A stretch of 64,000 nt of DNA, from positions 44,920,501 through 44,984,500 of the forward strand of contig NC_071671.1 of assembly GCF_028554725.1 (NCBI RefSeq). The letters are read 5' to 3'. The translations under genes and the position numbers were made by a program. The notes beneath the pieces were generated by a model. The model was given only the letters and a program-made list of their open reading frames with translations. It ran no database searches and was not told the DNA's origin. Below, piece by piece: positions 1 through 13,376 of this stretch. The first letter of the stretch is position 1. Every line of letters begins with the position of its first letter. Source of the DNA: Zeugodacus cucurbitae. Taxonomy: Eukaryota; Arthropoda; Insecta; Diptera; Tephritidae.

Positions 1-2
1 TT

Positions 3-80
3 TGGTTTCAGCAAGACAGCGCTACATGCCATACAGCCAATGTTACAATCAATTTATTGAATGCAACTTTTGATGACTGA
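3..80 (+). pseudogene. DDE transposase remnant (Tc1/mariner-like)
   Basis: From position 3 the + strand reads W-F-Q-Q-D-S-A-T-C-H-T-A-N-V, the block around a catalytic aspartate of insect DDE transposases (family form WFQQDGATCHTA). The frame ends at a stop at 78-80, and no further transposase can be followed before the dispersed repeat begins near 290. It is a broken fragment cut by the window edge. The motif match is strong but short. Confidence 0.7.
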
Positions 81-289
81 CTACGGTGTTCAAACTATGT
101 TCTTGGTCAGTATCAATGCGGCTATACATTGCCACATGAAGATGTGGTATCCTGAATATAAAGATCCTTCTTAGAATAGGCTCCCAATTTCTTGGTCTTG
201 TTTTACAGAACTTTTCTCATAAATTAAATAAAAAAGTTCATGGAGAATACTTATGTACTTATCGAGGGGCAACAACATCCAACATACTT

Positions 290-1250
290 AACAAGTAAGG
301 AAAGGCTAAGTTCGGGTGCAACCGAAAATTTTACACTCTCGCAATTTATTGCTATATTTTTATTAAGATAACACACAAATTGACCCATATATTCGGCATA
401 AAGTCCAATAGAAAAACAAAATCATCATATATAGTATATAATTCCTGAATCGATTTCACTCATTTTCACCACCAAAATACATTATATGTATGCTAATATT
501 ATATCGTATCGTATTTTTGAAAATGCAATAATTTGGTATATGAGAGCTAGGGGATTAAGACCCGATTTAACCATTTCTGGTACAGAGACACACTATTAGA
601 AAAAAAATATTTCCTCTGAATTAAATTAAGATATCTGAGAGGTTGAAAAATTACCCTAAGGCACTGAGTTCTTCATATCCGATATCCAGGGCATTGAAAA
701 CTTATAGTGCGATTTCGACAATTTTTTCACAAGTGATGCCACAGATCATTTACAGTATTTGTGTAAAGTTTTATTTCGCTATCTTCATTGATTCCTTATG
801 CACATATTATAAAGTGAGGGAATGATATCATTTTCCATTCTATAAAAAATCTGAGTTCTGCTAGTCTCTGCTATTTCTTCTGTAAAATTTAGTAATTTTC
901 AACCTAACCTTTGTAGAGGAGGTGGGCGTGGTTATTATCCAATTTCAACTATTTCCTCATGGTGTATGGTGGGGTAAGCAGACCTCTCACGGTCCCAAGG
1001 AACATGTGTACAACTTTCGTCAAGATATTTGATATATTTTTACTCAAGTTATCCATTGCAGGGACGGACGGACAGATAGACATTCGAATTTCTACTCTAC
1101 TCGTCACGCTGATGACTTTGGTATATTGGTATATATAACCCAATATCTCAGTCGTTTAGTTTTATGACTTACAAACAACCGTTATATGAACAAAACTAAA
1201 AACTAACACGACTATACTATCTTTAGCAACTTTGTTGCGAGAGTATAAAA
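290..1250 (+). repeat. Dispersed repeat family, copy A (internally deleted)
   Basis: It starts with the family's 5' signature (AACAAGTAAGGAAAGGCTAA, then a GTTCGG/CCGAAC-type hairpin and a TATACTCTCGCAA-like block) and ends with the inverted match TTGCGAGAGTATAAAA. The interior shares the GGAGGTGGGCGTGGTTATTA block and the GGACGGACGGACAGA tract with the copies at 12.2 and 47.4 kb. It is about 0.96 kb against 1.2-1.3 kb for the longest copies. No coding frame is supported, so it is a non-autonomous element of unknown class. Confidence 0.85.
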
Positions 1251-4200
1251 ATAAATATTGAAAGTAAATAGAGTCAACATTCGTTTTTAAAAACAAATTG
1301 CGACAACACTTGTCCAGATTATTGAAAATACATGGCACTATGCTATGTTGTTGTGTGCATAACACAACATAACAAAAATTTAAAAATTTACGCAATAGAA
1401 ATTCCACGCTTGGAAAACTCACTTATTGCACAATTACACAGCATGAGAAATACCCGTTTCATTTACAAAATTTACAATAAATGTAAACAAAATTTAAAAA
1501 CAATAAAAATATATACACACATACACATGCGTATTGAATTTAATGAGAATATTTGCTTAATATGTACAAATACTTAAAAATGAAAATTAAAAAAAAAAAT
1601 ACTTAAAAATTTATTCGACATAAAATTGTAACTAAAGTTGTACTTAATGTATACAAATGTATAATTGTGTTTATGTATTTATGTGTGTGCGCATTACAAA
1701 ATCACTTAAGAATTTGAAGCGTTGGCACAATAATTACTAAATTCAATGTAATTGTATAAAATTTGTGGGCTGAAAATTTAATTTTTTCAAAATCAATAAA
1801 CGCCTGGTATTGAAAAATCGGGGCATTTCAGCAAAAACAACAAAAAAAACTTTAAAATTGGATTAAATCAAACAAATTGCTTATTACGGAAAATAGCGGC
1901 ATACAACTGTGGTCATGAGGCATTCCAAACAAAAATCAATGACCACACAACCATGGTTGCCAGATGAGGATAATTTTTGAATGAGAAATGAATGTGTATG
2001 TTCGAACTGCCGAAAAACAGACGCCATGAAATTAATAAAACGTATTATATAGAGTTGTATCTATAATTTGTATATTTGAATGTATATATTATATTATATA
2101 TGAATGAATGGCCGATTGCGAAATGTGAAAATGTTTTAATTTTCATTTTCAATGTCAAAAACAACACACAAAATATACATACTGTATTGTTGAAAATATT
2201 AAAATTAAATTTATTATGCATACATATAGACAATTACCGACATGTAAATATGTCTGTGCAATTAATCTGTTTTCTGCGGCCAAACATGTGTACAGCGGCC
2301 AATGACTACTAATATGAATACTTTTAAATAAATCATATGAAATAATGCGTTGAAGTGATATGAAATTCGAAATGTTTTCAATGCAATGCCAATGGAAATA
2401 CAACAAAAACAACAATTAAAATATAAGAAAAAGAAAAACAAAGAAAATAAATATTTTGAAAATATGCGTAATTTAGAGAGAGGGGTCACATTTTGCAAAT
2501 AAAAACATTTAAAATCTTGAGAAAAATATTTTTGTAAATATATAGATACGTACATATATCTGTGTAGAACGCCAACTGATTGATTTACGATTAGTCATTG
2601 TGGACATTGGTCGCACTTATCATAGCAAGTCTACTACACATACCCCACCCTCTACAAAGGCAAAGCAGCCATAGAAGACAAGGTCAATTGGCTTATAAAA
2701 TGCGTCGTAAGGGAGCAGAGGGTGGATGTTTCGTTGCCAGCATAGTCGGATGGAGCTAATAAAACAGATGTTTGTACATAGCTACACATGTCCAATCATT
2801 TTAGTTTTCAATGTCTCTGCTCGTACGTATGGCTGCCAGTTCAATAACCGTTAGTTTTTTTCGACTAAATGCCAACCTTCAAAATCGACAGGGCAACTTT
2901 TCTCAAATGACTCGTACGAAAAAATACAATTTACAACAGATTTTTTTTTTTTTTGGTTTTTAACAAAGGAAAAACAAGCGAAATAGAAACAACAACTTTA
3001 ATTAGCGATAATGAGCGGACGTTGAGTTGAAAATAGCTTACGAAGAATGGGGTCGGTCGTCGCGCGCGAAATATAAAGAATACAATACATTCTATGATGG
3101 CTAATAGCCAAGTGCAAGTGCTGTAAGCGTCATTTATTCACACGCATTTCTTAGCTAATTCCATTATTATACTAAGTGTAAAATGCTAGGAGTACTGAAG
3201 GTCTATAAACAAAAATCGAATGTTATTTAAAGACAAATAATGAAAGTAAAACTCTCTTTCGGTTGAAGCTGAGGTGATGAAAGATAATCACAAAATCATG
3301 AACCTCGATTGACTGTTTGACGTTCCATATAGCAAACTTAGAATAATAAGAAGACAATTATTTGGACAGTACTATATCACTATACAACCTTGGCAACCCC
3401 AAAATTTGATCCATAGTATTTAAAATATATATAATTATTTTCATCATAGTTATAACGCCTCCAACGAAACACCCTTTACTGAATACAGCACTTGTGTCTG
3501 CATAATAAGAACTTTTCTGTTTGTTTTGATTTCCATTCAACTCTGTTGTCAGTCAGCGAGCACATTAAGTAGCGCGTATTCACGCATAATACTCACATAC
3601 ATACACACACACACTCACACCTAAACAACGCAGCACATGCAATTGCACTGGGCCAACTCGTCATTTGTTGACCGAGCACAAACCACAGCCACAAATAGAC
3701 GCGAAAACATATTTTTTTTGCAATAACAACAAAACTAGATTACAGTGAGAACGATAAGAAAAAAGGAAATGCGAAATAAGGTGTGGAGGCAGAGGAAGTG
3801 ATGGAAGTGCACACTCGCCTATAAAAAGTATGTCGATGAAATTAAGTGAAAAGCGTTAATTGTGCGAAGGCATGTGCGCAAACGTCAAAGTGTCGACCAC
3901 TAAAAAGCAACTAGGCTCAACGCAAATGAGTGGCTGACGGCCGGCAAAAATATCGAGCGTTTACTACGAGTATAATAACTGGAACACATAAAGTGCATTG
4001 CAGTGCGGTGTAGTGTTGTAAGGAGCTGTGTGAATGTGTGTGAAGGGCAGCAAGGCAGTAAAGGCACTGGGTGGCAGCTGCAAAGTGCAAATGTGTGGAA
4101 AAAGGTCTCACATCAAAACAAATGCATATCTGTATGTATCTAGAAATGTATGTTTCTTGCATTGAAGTGACTTTTAGCGGCATGATTTTGACCCACATTG

Positions 4201-7200
4201 TAGGTAACGTCGAAGCGCCGTCATTAAGTGGGTCACAAAGCGACTATTCGCTGGGTAGCAAAACAAAAGATATATAAGAATAAAAGTAAACAAAATGAAA
4301 AGGTAAAAAAAAATTTTTTGAAACACTTTCGCGAACATGTCACTTTCCTTTTTCTAGTTTTAACTATTATACTTTTGCTGTATTTGAGATATTTTAGTAT
4401 TTTGTTCTAAATGTGCTTTTAGTTCACTCTTTTTGCAAATGGATGATATTTGGAGGGTTGATCATTAAATATGTACATATAATCGCGAAGAAGTAAACAC
4501 TTTTTTTTCTGGTCAAATCGGCAGCATTCCTTATAATTTATTGGGGCATGTTTTATGCCGTTATAACAAATACAACAATCGATCCGACAACAGTCAGATA
4601 TCCGATCAAGCGCAGAGCCATTCGACAAAACTATTTTGGTGTTATTTAAGTTAATTCTTATGACGCCTTAACTTCAAACAATTCTGGTTTCTGTTCTGTT
4701 GAACTCTTCTGATACTGAATAAGCATTTAATTTAGGAAGAATAGGATTGTTCCTCACACACAATCTGTCACATCACACATTAAACTCTCCACTAAGGTAC
4801 AATTCAGGGCTTTCGAAAAGTAGCAGCCGAAAATATAGCATCTGCAGCGTGAAATACAGATGTAAAAATCAGGGGATATATGAGAACAACAAACATCCGC
4901 ACAATAAAAGACTTTAAACAATTCCTGCAAGGCACAAACATCAACTTCAAACATGCAAGAGTTATGCCTACAAATATATCACCATCAATAAAAAACTACC
5001 ACAAAAAGAATAAAAAAGTGACGGAAGTAGCATGGGAGATTGCAGCAGCTGTCAAGTGTGTATACAAACACATATTTAAGTATGGACCGGCCTTAAAACA
5101 ATTCAGAAGGGTTAACAAACAAATCTGCAAAGAAAAGCAAAGCAAAAATAACAACAGTTAACTGCAACAGACACCGACAGTTGCACCTGCGACATTGAGA
5201 ACAGCTGTAAAACTCACAAAATAGCAGCTGTTTCTCCATTCGTTCACTAATTAAGCTCAAGGATGAGTTAATAGCAAAGCACTTTGTAAATTCCAACAGT
5301 GTTAATATTATTATCATTTATTAATCGTAGCATAAATAAGTGTCGTTTTTGTTATTGTACCTTTATTTATTAAAAAGGTAATGAAACGAGGCATAAAAGG
5401 GAATATAACATAAACAAACATTAACGGCAAATAATATAAAAAAGTCATTGACTTTTGATTGTTGATGGCTTTATCATTTTTTAAGATTAATTTTAAAGAA
5501 ATCGGTGAGAGCATTTTTATCAGCATATTCGAAAGAAAAAGTGTGAAAACAGTACATGCGACATGAAATTGCATAATTTGCAGTTGGCTACCTCTTGAAA
5601 CAAAAAATAGTATTTTCTCAACCAAATACCGTTTTTGCAAATTATGTTTTTATGAAATATGTTAAAATTGGAGCTGCTTGCAATTGCCTCATTAATGTTA
5701 TTTCGCTATTTTTATTTGCTAAATAAATAAAGATTTAATATTACTTATACATTATTATATACACTTGGCCATTCAACTCAGTGCTAATTTTGATAAGAAA
5801 TGTGTACAATAATTCAACAAAATTCGACTAGCGCCTGCACAATCAGCATTTTCCAAAAATTTATTTATGTTATTCGTAGTACATCAATTGAATGCTGATG
5901 ATTCATCATTATAGTGTTTCTTTCTACTTTCTACTATAGCATTTAAATGATGAACTGTAATTTAAGTCAAGTCCATACATAAGCACATAGTTGCGTATTT
6001 TAGTGAAAAATAAATTCATTGATAATTTTGTACGCAGCAAACATCAGTAGTGGCCAGAATGTTTAAAGGAGAGGACCGGTAAAGCTATTCCACCCATTTT
6101 TCACTACACCAAACGGCTGAAAACTCGTGATCATTGGTTTAATACACACATTTTCATTTAAGTAGGTACATATTTATTTTCGTTTAAAATATTTTAGTAA
6201 TTTTACGATTTGCACACAGCGCAGTGCCGCAAGTGATCGATATTGCTCTGTATGCTATCCAAAATAAATACTCGACATTGTCGCTGTTTTTAACAGTGCA
6301 AAATTGCGAGTCTAACTAAAATTAATGATTATTTATTTTCTATAATCCGATGTAATGGAATGCAAATATAAATTTTATTTCTCTTCATAAACAAAGTGAA
6401 AACATATGTATTATTGGTGATAGGTGGGTGGTGTGGGCATTTTAGGTATTATTTTCCTTTTGGAACATGATTGCGTACGTATATTTTCGGGGTAATATGC
6501 ACGTAGACAGGAAGCAATTATTTACTTTTCTTTTATTTGCAAAAGTATTTGCATAAATGCGTATTTGTACATGTACACTATTAAAGACAACAAAAAACGC
6601 CTACAAATATTTGCACTCACCCACAAGGAAATTTTTACAAGAAATAACAATGTATTTTATTTATCAATTTCAAAAATTTTAAACACGGTTTTGAGTTTGG
6701 CTAAAATATATGAAAGTAATTATATATATATTTCCACTGAGAATAGTATAGTAAGAAATGTGTGTATCTTTATCATACATATAGATTATTTCCATAAAAT
6801 CTTTTTAGGAATACAAAACTACATCATGTACATACATACGTATACTGACGCTGGCGAGAAATTTATGAGCGTACGTCACGGCTAACCATAGCAACAAACC
6901 ATATTCCAAAGCTAAAGGCACATAATTTTCGTTATTCTTTAAATAAAAGCCACGAGCCGCATACTAACTCGGCAACAACAATAATGGAATGCGAAATTCT
7001 TTATGTAGATATGAATGAATTATTTTTAGGTAGATATGTAGGTAAATATCCGGCGGTTGTGAACACTTTAAAACATGTTAATTTCAGTACCTACACTTAG
7101 ATTAGATTGTTCAGTGTACTACTTATAAATACATTAGCACAATATCTAGTAGACGCAAACCAGCTATGCATGAACAAAAATGGCAACGTATCAATTTATT

Positions 7201-9490
7201 TAAATGTTAAATGGTATAAAAACTACTGACATTTTCACATAACCCAACCCGAACAATTATAAATTAAAAATATGCTTAGCAAGCGAATATTTTTATTTTC
7301 AATGACAGAATTGGCTCATGAGAAACATTCTGCTAACATACGATTATTCTGCCCGACTTGAGGTCAACTAAAGAAAATGTATATTCAGATGTATGTACGT
7401 ATGTACCTGACAAGGCGTAGCCAAGGCGAAATACTAATTTGCATGCAATTTTCAAAACACTTCCCCGTGGACGGTACATACCTCTTCCTGGCGAGCTTCC
7501 ACTTTTGTATGATGAATATCTGCCGTCTGACAAATTTACAGTCAACCAACTGTGTGTTCACACCCCTTTTTATTATTTAATTTTAATTATTAGTATATAT
7601 TTATGTGTATAGTGGCGTTTTAAAGCGACATCGCCAACAGTGCCAACGCAGTCATAAGTGAGTATCACACAGTCTTCCTATGCAATTTGTCACAAATTGT
7701 ATTGTTGTTGTTAAATTCTTGCCCAGCCAGAACGCTTTGACTTTCTATTTGCCACAGAAAATATTCAGAATATCTATCACAAGATTTCCACAAATATGCA
7801 CCGTTTCTTGCTTGCTTCACAAACTCATCAACACATTTCCAAATATGTATTTATGTATGTATACACACGCGATATATGCACAAATTTTGAAATTTTCACT
7901 TTTACTAGAACAACTGCAAACACATTTAATTTGTATTATTATTTTTTATGTTATGAATTTTCGTAAATAAACTTAAAAGCTGCGTATCTCAATTTTACAA
8001 TTTATCTCTTTCACTACATATGTACATACATATATATTTTTTATAAAACACTTCATTTATTTTAATTTTCACTAAAGTACAAAAATGTTTGGAAATCAAC
8101 TCGTGAAGTGAAAACCGATGCAATGTCGAAAAAATGCACAAAATTAAAGCAACTACAACGGCGTCAACGGGAAAACTCAAACGTTCGCTTATTAACTTAA
8201 GCAATCGGCGTTGGACCGTCTGATTTTTCCCACTTGCACTATACAAATGAAAATGCTGAAAATGCTGCAAGCGAAAATCGAATGAAAAACCAAACGGCTG
8301 CAAAGCGGCAAAAGTATAAAATAATAACAATTGGAAATAGCAATGACAGAAAAAGCGAACGGGTATACAAAGGAAAAACAATAACGCAGCATTGCCAGTT
8401 GTAAAGTAAATGATATGGGAACAATTTCTAGTTTTGTCGTTGCCATTCTGTTGGTGCTGTGAACAAACTGTTCCCAATAGAAATGTAATATGTGTATTAT
8501 GGTTTTAAAATATGTATATGAAAAACTATTAATGCCTTATTGGAATTATAACCGCATTTATCTATATTTCATTACAAGCACCTCTTATCTACATAAATGT
8601 TACTTTTATTGAGAACTACTCCAGAAAGAGCTGGCAAGCAAGAAATCTCCGACAAAAAAATGTTTTGATTTCCGCTGCCGTTCTTGGTTGTTATTATTAC
8701 TTGTACGTATGTATATTTATCATGATTAAATTATGACAACAACGTTGTGACACTATGTTATGCGAAGGAAATATTATTTTTCTTTTTTGTAAAAACGTAA
8801 TTAAAAATATTTTTTAGTAGGAAGAAAGACACTTCAGTATTGTTCTCATTAATCAATTAATCTAATTCTAATTTTCAATTCGGTTTGAAATATTGAATAA
8901 GTCCTAATACCATTATAGCTAATAAAGTATCGGTGGAAAGTTCATTTCAAGATCCCAATTTATATTCCCTATGGGATATAAATAAAATTAAAAACTACGA
9001 AGTATGAATAAAAACTGATATGAACTCTGACTTCAGACGAAATGGCGGTCTCCAATTGCGTAAACTTCCTTCTAATTTATTATTTGTAACTAATCTGTTT
9101 TGTTCATCGATTTTTGGACAAAAACTAAAAAAGTCATTATAAAAGCGTGGGTTAATCTTTATGCTATCATTCTTAACGAACTCATGCAAATAATTAAACA
9201 GAAAAATATTATTATTTTGTTTTTATTTTTCTCAGCTTTTAATAGCTAGAAATTCGAAGTATTGAACTAAAAGCGATAAGACTAATGTTGATGGCCACAC
9301 TCTTGACTTGACCCAAGAGAAACAACAATTTTCAAGTCGGCTCCTACAACTGTAACGTATACCTAAGAAAAAAATGTATTTTGTGTCATTAAATATATAT
9401 TATAAATATTTAAGCAATAAAACCACAAAATTGCTTTTAGGTTATCAAAAACTTTATACTCAATCATTAAATTACTTTTATTCGTTTTCA
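1251..9490. other. Intergenic DNA with no supported coding gene
   Basis: AT-rich DNA with short chance frames and no recognisable protein. The stretch at about 3540-4300 differs: more balanced base composition, purine-rich, with a TCAGTCAG initiator-like site at 3549 and a GTAAGG donor-like site at 4018. That resembles a fly non-coding 5' exon, but no downstream partner can be named. A TATAAA at about 2694 has no convincing initiator. Confidence 0.5.
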
Positions 9491-9526
9491 GAAGCAGCAT
9501 CATTTGCTGCCCGATCGATTTTGATG

Positions 9527-9576
9527 AGATAAGAAATTCGTTTATAAAGGCTTATCGAGAGCATTTCTCAACAGTT
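9527..9576 (+). promoter_or_regulatory. Core promoter with TATA box, initiator and two GATA sites
   Basis: TATAAA lies at 9543-9548. The A of an ACAGTT initiator-like motif lies at 9573, exactly 30 nt downstream, which is the standard fly TATA-to-start spacing. AGATAAG (9527-9533) and its reverse form CTTATC (9551-9556) flank the TATA box, a layout common in gut or fat-body genes. The predicted start gives a 70-nt leader before the ATG at 9643. Confidence 0.55.
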
Positions 9577-9642
9577 GCATCGGACGTGTGGAAGAGGAAA
9601 TATTGTATGAAAATTACTACTACTAAAAAATAAACGGTGAAA

Positions 9643-11153
9643 ATGTTGCAAAAGTTCTTTGGCTTTCGATTGGAGTCCAACGCGAAAATTTTCGGGTGTC
9701 TGGGTATCATTGCCTCAATCTATGAAAATTATCCTACATTTTTACGAGAGAAAAGGAAGGAAACCTCTATACCTGATCCCGGTGAGTGGAAACATTTGCA
9801 CAATACCTAGGGTGCATAGTATTTGCTAACCTAAAGTACATATCGGATATAATGGTATTAAAACCACATACTTACCTAATGAAATTTTTACAAAATTGTG
9901 TAATTAGTAATATTTATACGTATTTATTATTTTATGTTTATTTCAGTTGCAAAAATAGTCCCGGCTTTGTTTTTAGGAATACTTGTCATTTTTGGAGTCT
10001 CAAGCATTTGCTTGATTTTGGCTGTCATCAAGGTTAGTACTCACATACATATGAATAAGTTATTTTAAGTTCTAACCGTACACACATACATACACATAAC
10101 TGTTGTTTGTAAGTCCTAAAACGAAACGAATTATGTAGATGATATACACCCCTAGTCTGGCCATTTGACAAGTTAATAAAATATTTTGAATATTCTGTGA
10201 CAATTTTGATAAAATACGTACAGCTTTTCCCCATACTTGTGATGAAAAAATAATTAAACAGGAGCAGCTTATATTTCTGTTAATTGTCGGCGCATTCGCG
10301 TCTTGGCTCCCACGTCACTGTTGACAGTCATAACTTCGAGGTCGTAGATAATTTCGTATACCTGGGAACCAGCAACACGAACAATGTCAGCTTCGAAATC
10401 CAGCGCAGAATAACTCTTGCCAACAGGTGCTACTTTGGACTGAGTAGCAATTGAACAGTAAAGTCCTCTCTCGACGAACCAAAATCAAGCTCTACAAGTC
10501 GCTTATCATTCCCGTCCTGCTTTACGGTGCAGAAGCTTGGACAATGTCAACATCAGATGAGACGACACTAGGAGTTTTCGAGAGGAAAATTTTGCGCAAG
10601 ATTTATGGTCCTCAGAACATTGGCAGCGGCGAATACCGCAGACGATGGAACGATGAGCTGTACGAGTTATACGACGACATTGACATACATAGTTCAGCGA
10701 ATAAAAAGACAGCGGCTACGCTTTCTAGGTCGTGTTGTCCGAATGGACGAAAACACTCCAGCCCTGAAAGTGTTCGATGCAGTACCCGCCGGAGGAAGCC
10801 GAGGAAGGGGAAGGCCTCCACTCCGTTGGAGGGACCAGGTGGAGAGCGACCTGGTTACGAAGGAGAGAGAGAGGTGGCGCACTATCGTCGATTCGGCTAT
10901 AACCGGCTAAACGGTTGCAACGCCAATCACATACAGAAAAATCACAATTTGATCTTGCCATGGTTAATCAGCAGTCCTTTATTCATACTTATTATTCCTG
11001 AATTGAAGGATCACATTTCTATTTGTATTTTAGGTCTCGGTGAGTGTGCTGTATGTGCATATGTATGTACATATGCCTTTTTGATTCTTAATGCAATATA
11101 TTTTCAATAATTTTTTCACAGCATTGCTTTTATATACTTGGATATATTTATAA
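9643..11153 (+). CDS. Small multi-pass membrane protein, DUF4728-like, 4 exons
   Basis: Exon 1 is 9643-9781 (phase 1, donor GTGAGT), exon 2 is 9947-10032 (ends phase 0, donor GTTAGT), exon 3 is 10937-11039 (donor GTGAGT), and exon 4 starts at 11122 after TTTTTTCACAG. The N-terminus MLQKFFGFRLESNAKIFGCL and helices FLGILVIFGVSSICLILAVI and LILPWLISSPLFILII fit the insect DUF4728 family of about 150-190-residue four-helix proteins of unknown function. Taking the best donor of exon 3, exon 4 adds ten residues and stops at 11151-11153. A weaker donor about 30 nt later would keep another frame open that reads FYILGYIYKKI, which looks more like the family's last helix. Exon 3 is preceded directly by an RTE fragment. 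The family call is from memory of the pattern. The first three exons are well supported; the last is uncertain. Confidence 0.65.
10289..10934 (+). mobile_element. RTE-type non-LTR retrotransposon, truncated copy 1
   Basis: It is nearly identical to 14261-14943 but broken: a 6-bp deletion near 10375, a 1-bp loss near 10446, a 4-bp insertion near 10688, and a deletion of about 30 bp near 10858 that removes LGISNWRRTA. Recognisable parts are LLYGAEAWTM and the C-terminal GRPPLRWRDQVESDL. The reverse transcriptase core is absent because of 5' truncation. It sits in intron 2 of the membrane-protein gene and ends at 10934, 2 bp before exon 3. No target duplication was found. Confidence 0.88.
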
Positions 11154-11379
11154 GAAAATTATAAGAAAATTAAAAAGGATAAGGCAACAGCGTCCATTCG
11201 CAGCGATGATGCTTTACCCAACCAAATTGTCTAATTTGAAGAGCAATACTGGCTTTTGTTATCAATTAATAATTTTAAATTTACAAATAAACATTACAAA
11301 TATGGTAGTAAATAATGAAGGGAAATGTTCTTTTTCATATGTATATTGCAATCATATTTAATATTCTACTCAAGAACAA

Positions 11380-12170
11380 CGAAATTCAACGAAATTTGAA
11401 ATGAAAGATAGCTCACAAGATCTACTGGAACACACAGAAATTATAATATGTATGTACATATGTATTTTAGCCATTTTCGCCCTTAAACTACGGTATAATC
11501 GATATTATACATTCACCCGATTATATTGACCAATATATACGGTATAAAGACAAACGGAATTTTGAAAATCATTATATAATGCATAGAGGAGAGGAAGGAG
11601 TATTGAGCTGGCTTTATTCATTTTCATCATTAGAGCAAAATATTACTGGTATCAGAAGGAAAACCCATTTATATCTATCTATATTCGATATATGACGCCT
11701 TGAAAGGTTATAGCTCGATTTCGACCATTTTTACATTGTCTAGAGCAACGTGTATTCAACAAAGTGAACTAAGTATATGACAATTAATTGTTCTTTACCC
11801 GAATTTGACATGCAAGTTGCCATTGATTTAACCCTTACATTTATTCAAAAATTGAAATTTTGAAATTCAAAAGAAAACAAATTTCGAATAAAAGAAGTAA
11901 GGAAGGACTAAGTTCGGATGTAATCGAACATTTTACTCTCGCAATTAATTTGTTTAAGCACGTTTTCTTTTCTTTTCTCGAATAGTGACTTTTTATATTT
12001 CAACATTATACACATGTTGCATTACCTTTTTGAATGTGCTCCATTTTTTACATGATTAAAGAACAAAAAAATATCACCCTATTATGCTGGTCATCTCTCA
12101 TTGACCATTTGATAACTAGAGTACAGGGCAGAATAAATTCAAACATTTTTTGAGAAAAAAAGCACTTTAA
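11380..12170 (+). repeat. Diverged and partial dispersed-repeat fragments
   Basis: 11490-11830 carries diverged internal family sequence (for example GGTTATAGCTCGATTTCGAC). A partial 5' end starts at 11891 (AAGTAAGGAAGGACTAAGTT, then an ACTCTCGCAA block). These are older pieces next to the better-preserved copy C, and their boundaries are approximate. Confidence 0.6.
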
Positions 12171-13368
12171 AACAAGTAAGGAAGGGCTAAGTTCGGGTGT
12201 AACCGAACATTTTATACTCTCGCAATTTATTTATTTAACTTTATTTATATTATATAATACACAATTTGACCCACATATTCGTCATATATATTATATAAAG
12301 TCGATTGAAAGTTGGAAACCCTAATATTAGGTTAGAAGCACCGAGGTCCTCATGTTCGATATACGGGCCCTTGAAAATATATGGTCCGATTTTGGCGATT
12401 TTTAGAATGGGGCTGCCACACTATAAACGTAGTATTTGTGCAAAGTTCTGCACCGATATTTTCACTAGTGCTTACTTTATATATTGTACAGTAAACGATT
12501 CACATCGTCTTAAAATTCTGGTATATGAGAAGTAGGCGTGGTTGTGAAGCGATTTGGCCAATTTTCACAACATATTATTGGGAGGTAAGGAAACTATTAC
12601 AAACCAAGTTTCATTGAAATCGGTGGAGTAGTTCCTGAGATATGGTTTTTGACCCATAAGTGGGCGACGCCACGCCCACTTTCCATTTTGTAAACAAATC
12701 TGAGTGCAGCTTCCGTCTGCTATTTCTTATGTGAAATTTAGTGTTTCTGACGTTTTTCGTTAGTGAGTTAACCCACTTTTAGTAATTTTCAACCTAACCT
12801 TTGTATGGGAGGTGGGCGTGGTTATTATCCGATTTCAACTATTTTCATGGTATATGGTGGGGTACGTAAGGGAATCGACTGCAGAAATTTTGATTTATAT
12901 AGCTTCATTGGCTTGTGAGATATATACAAATAACCGATTTGCGGGTGGGGCCACGCCCACTTCCCCAAAAACATTACATCCAAATATGCCCCTTCCTGGT
13001 GCGATCCTTTATTCCAAATTTTACTATTATAACTTTATTTATGGCTTAGTTATGACACTTTATGTCTTTTTAGTTTTCGCCTTTTTGTGAGCGTGGCAGT
13101 GGACCGATTTTGCTCATTTTCGAAAGCAACCCTCTCATAGTCCCAAGGAACATGTGTTCCAAGTTTCATTAAGATATCTCAATTTTTACTCAAGTTATCG
13201 TTTGCACGGACGGACAGACAGACATCCGGATTTGAACTTTTCTCGTCACTCTGATCATATATATATATATAACCCCATATCTAACTCTTTTATTTCTTGG
13301 TGACACAAGCAACCGTTATGTGAACAAAACTATACTACTCTCTTAGCAACTTTTGTTTTGAGAGTATA
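12171..13368 (+). repeat. Dispersed repeat family, copy C (near full length)
   Basis: It begins AACAAGTAAGGAAGGGCTAA with GTTCGG-GTGTAA-CCGAAC (a 6-bp stem with a 6-nt loop), then TTTTATACTCTCGCAA, and ends at TTTTGAGAGTATAA. Inside are several GGGCGTGG/CCACGCCC boxes in both orientations (about 12533, 12661-12680, 12811, 12950), a GACGGACAGACAGACATCCG tract, and family text shared with the 47.4-kb copy. No long frame is shared between copies. Confidence 0.85.
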
Positions 13369-13376
13369 ATTACATG

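Noticed and set aside
7995..8477. 160-codon minus-strand frame, phenylalanine- and cysteine-rich
   Set aside because: No family motif or splice context. The composition is that of a complemented A-rich stretch, so it is a chance frame.
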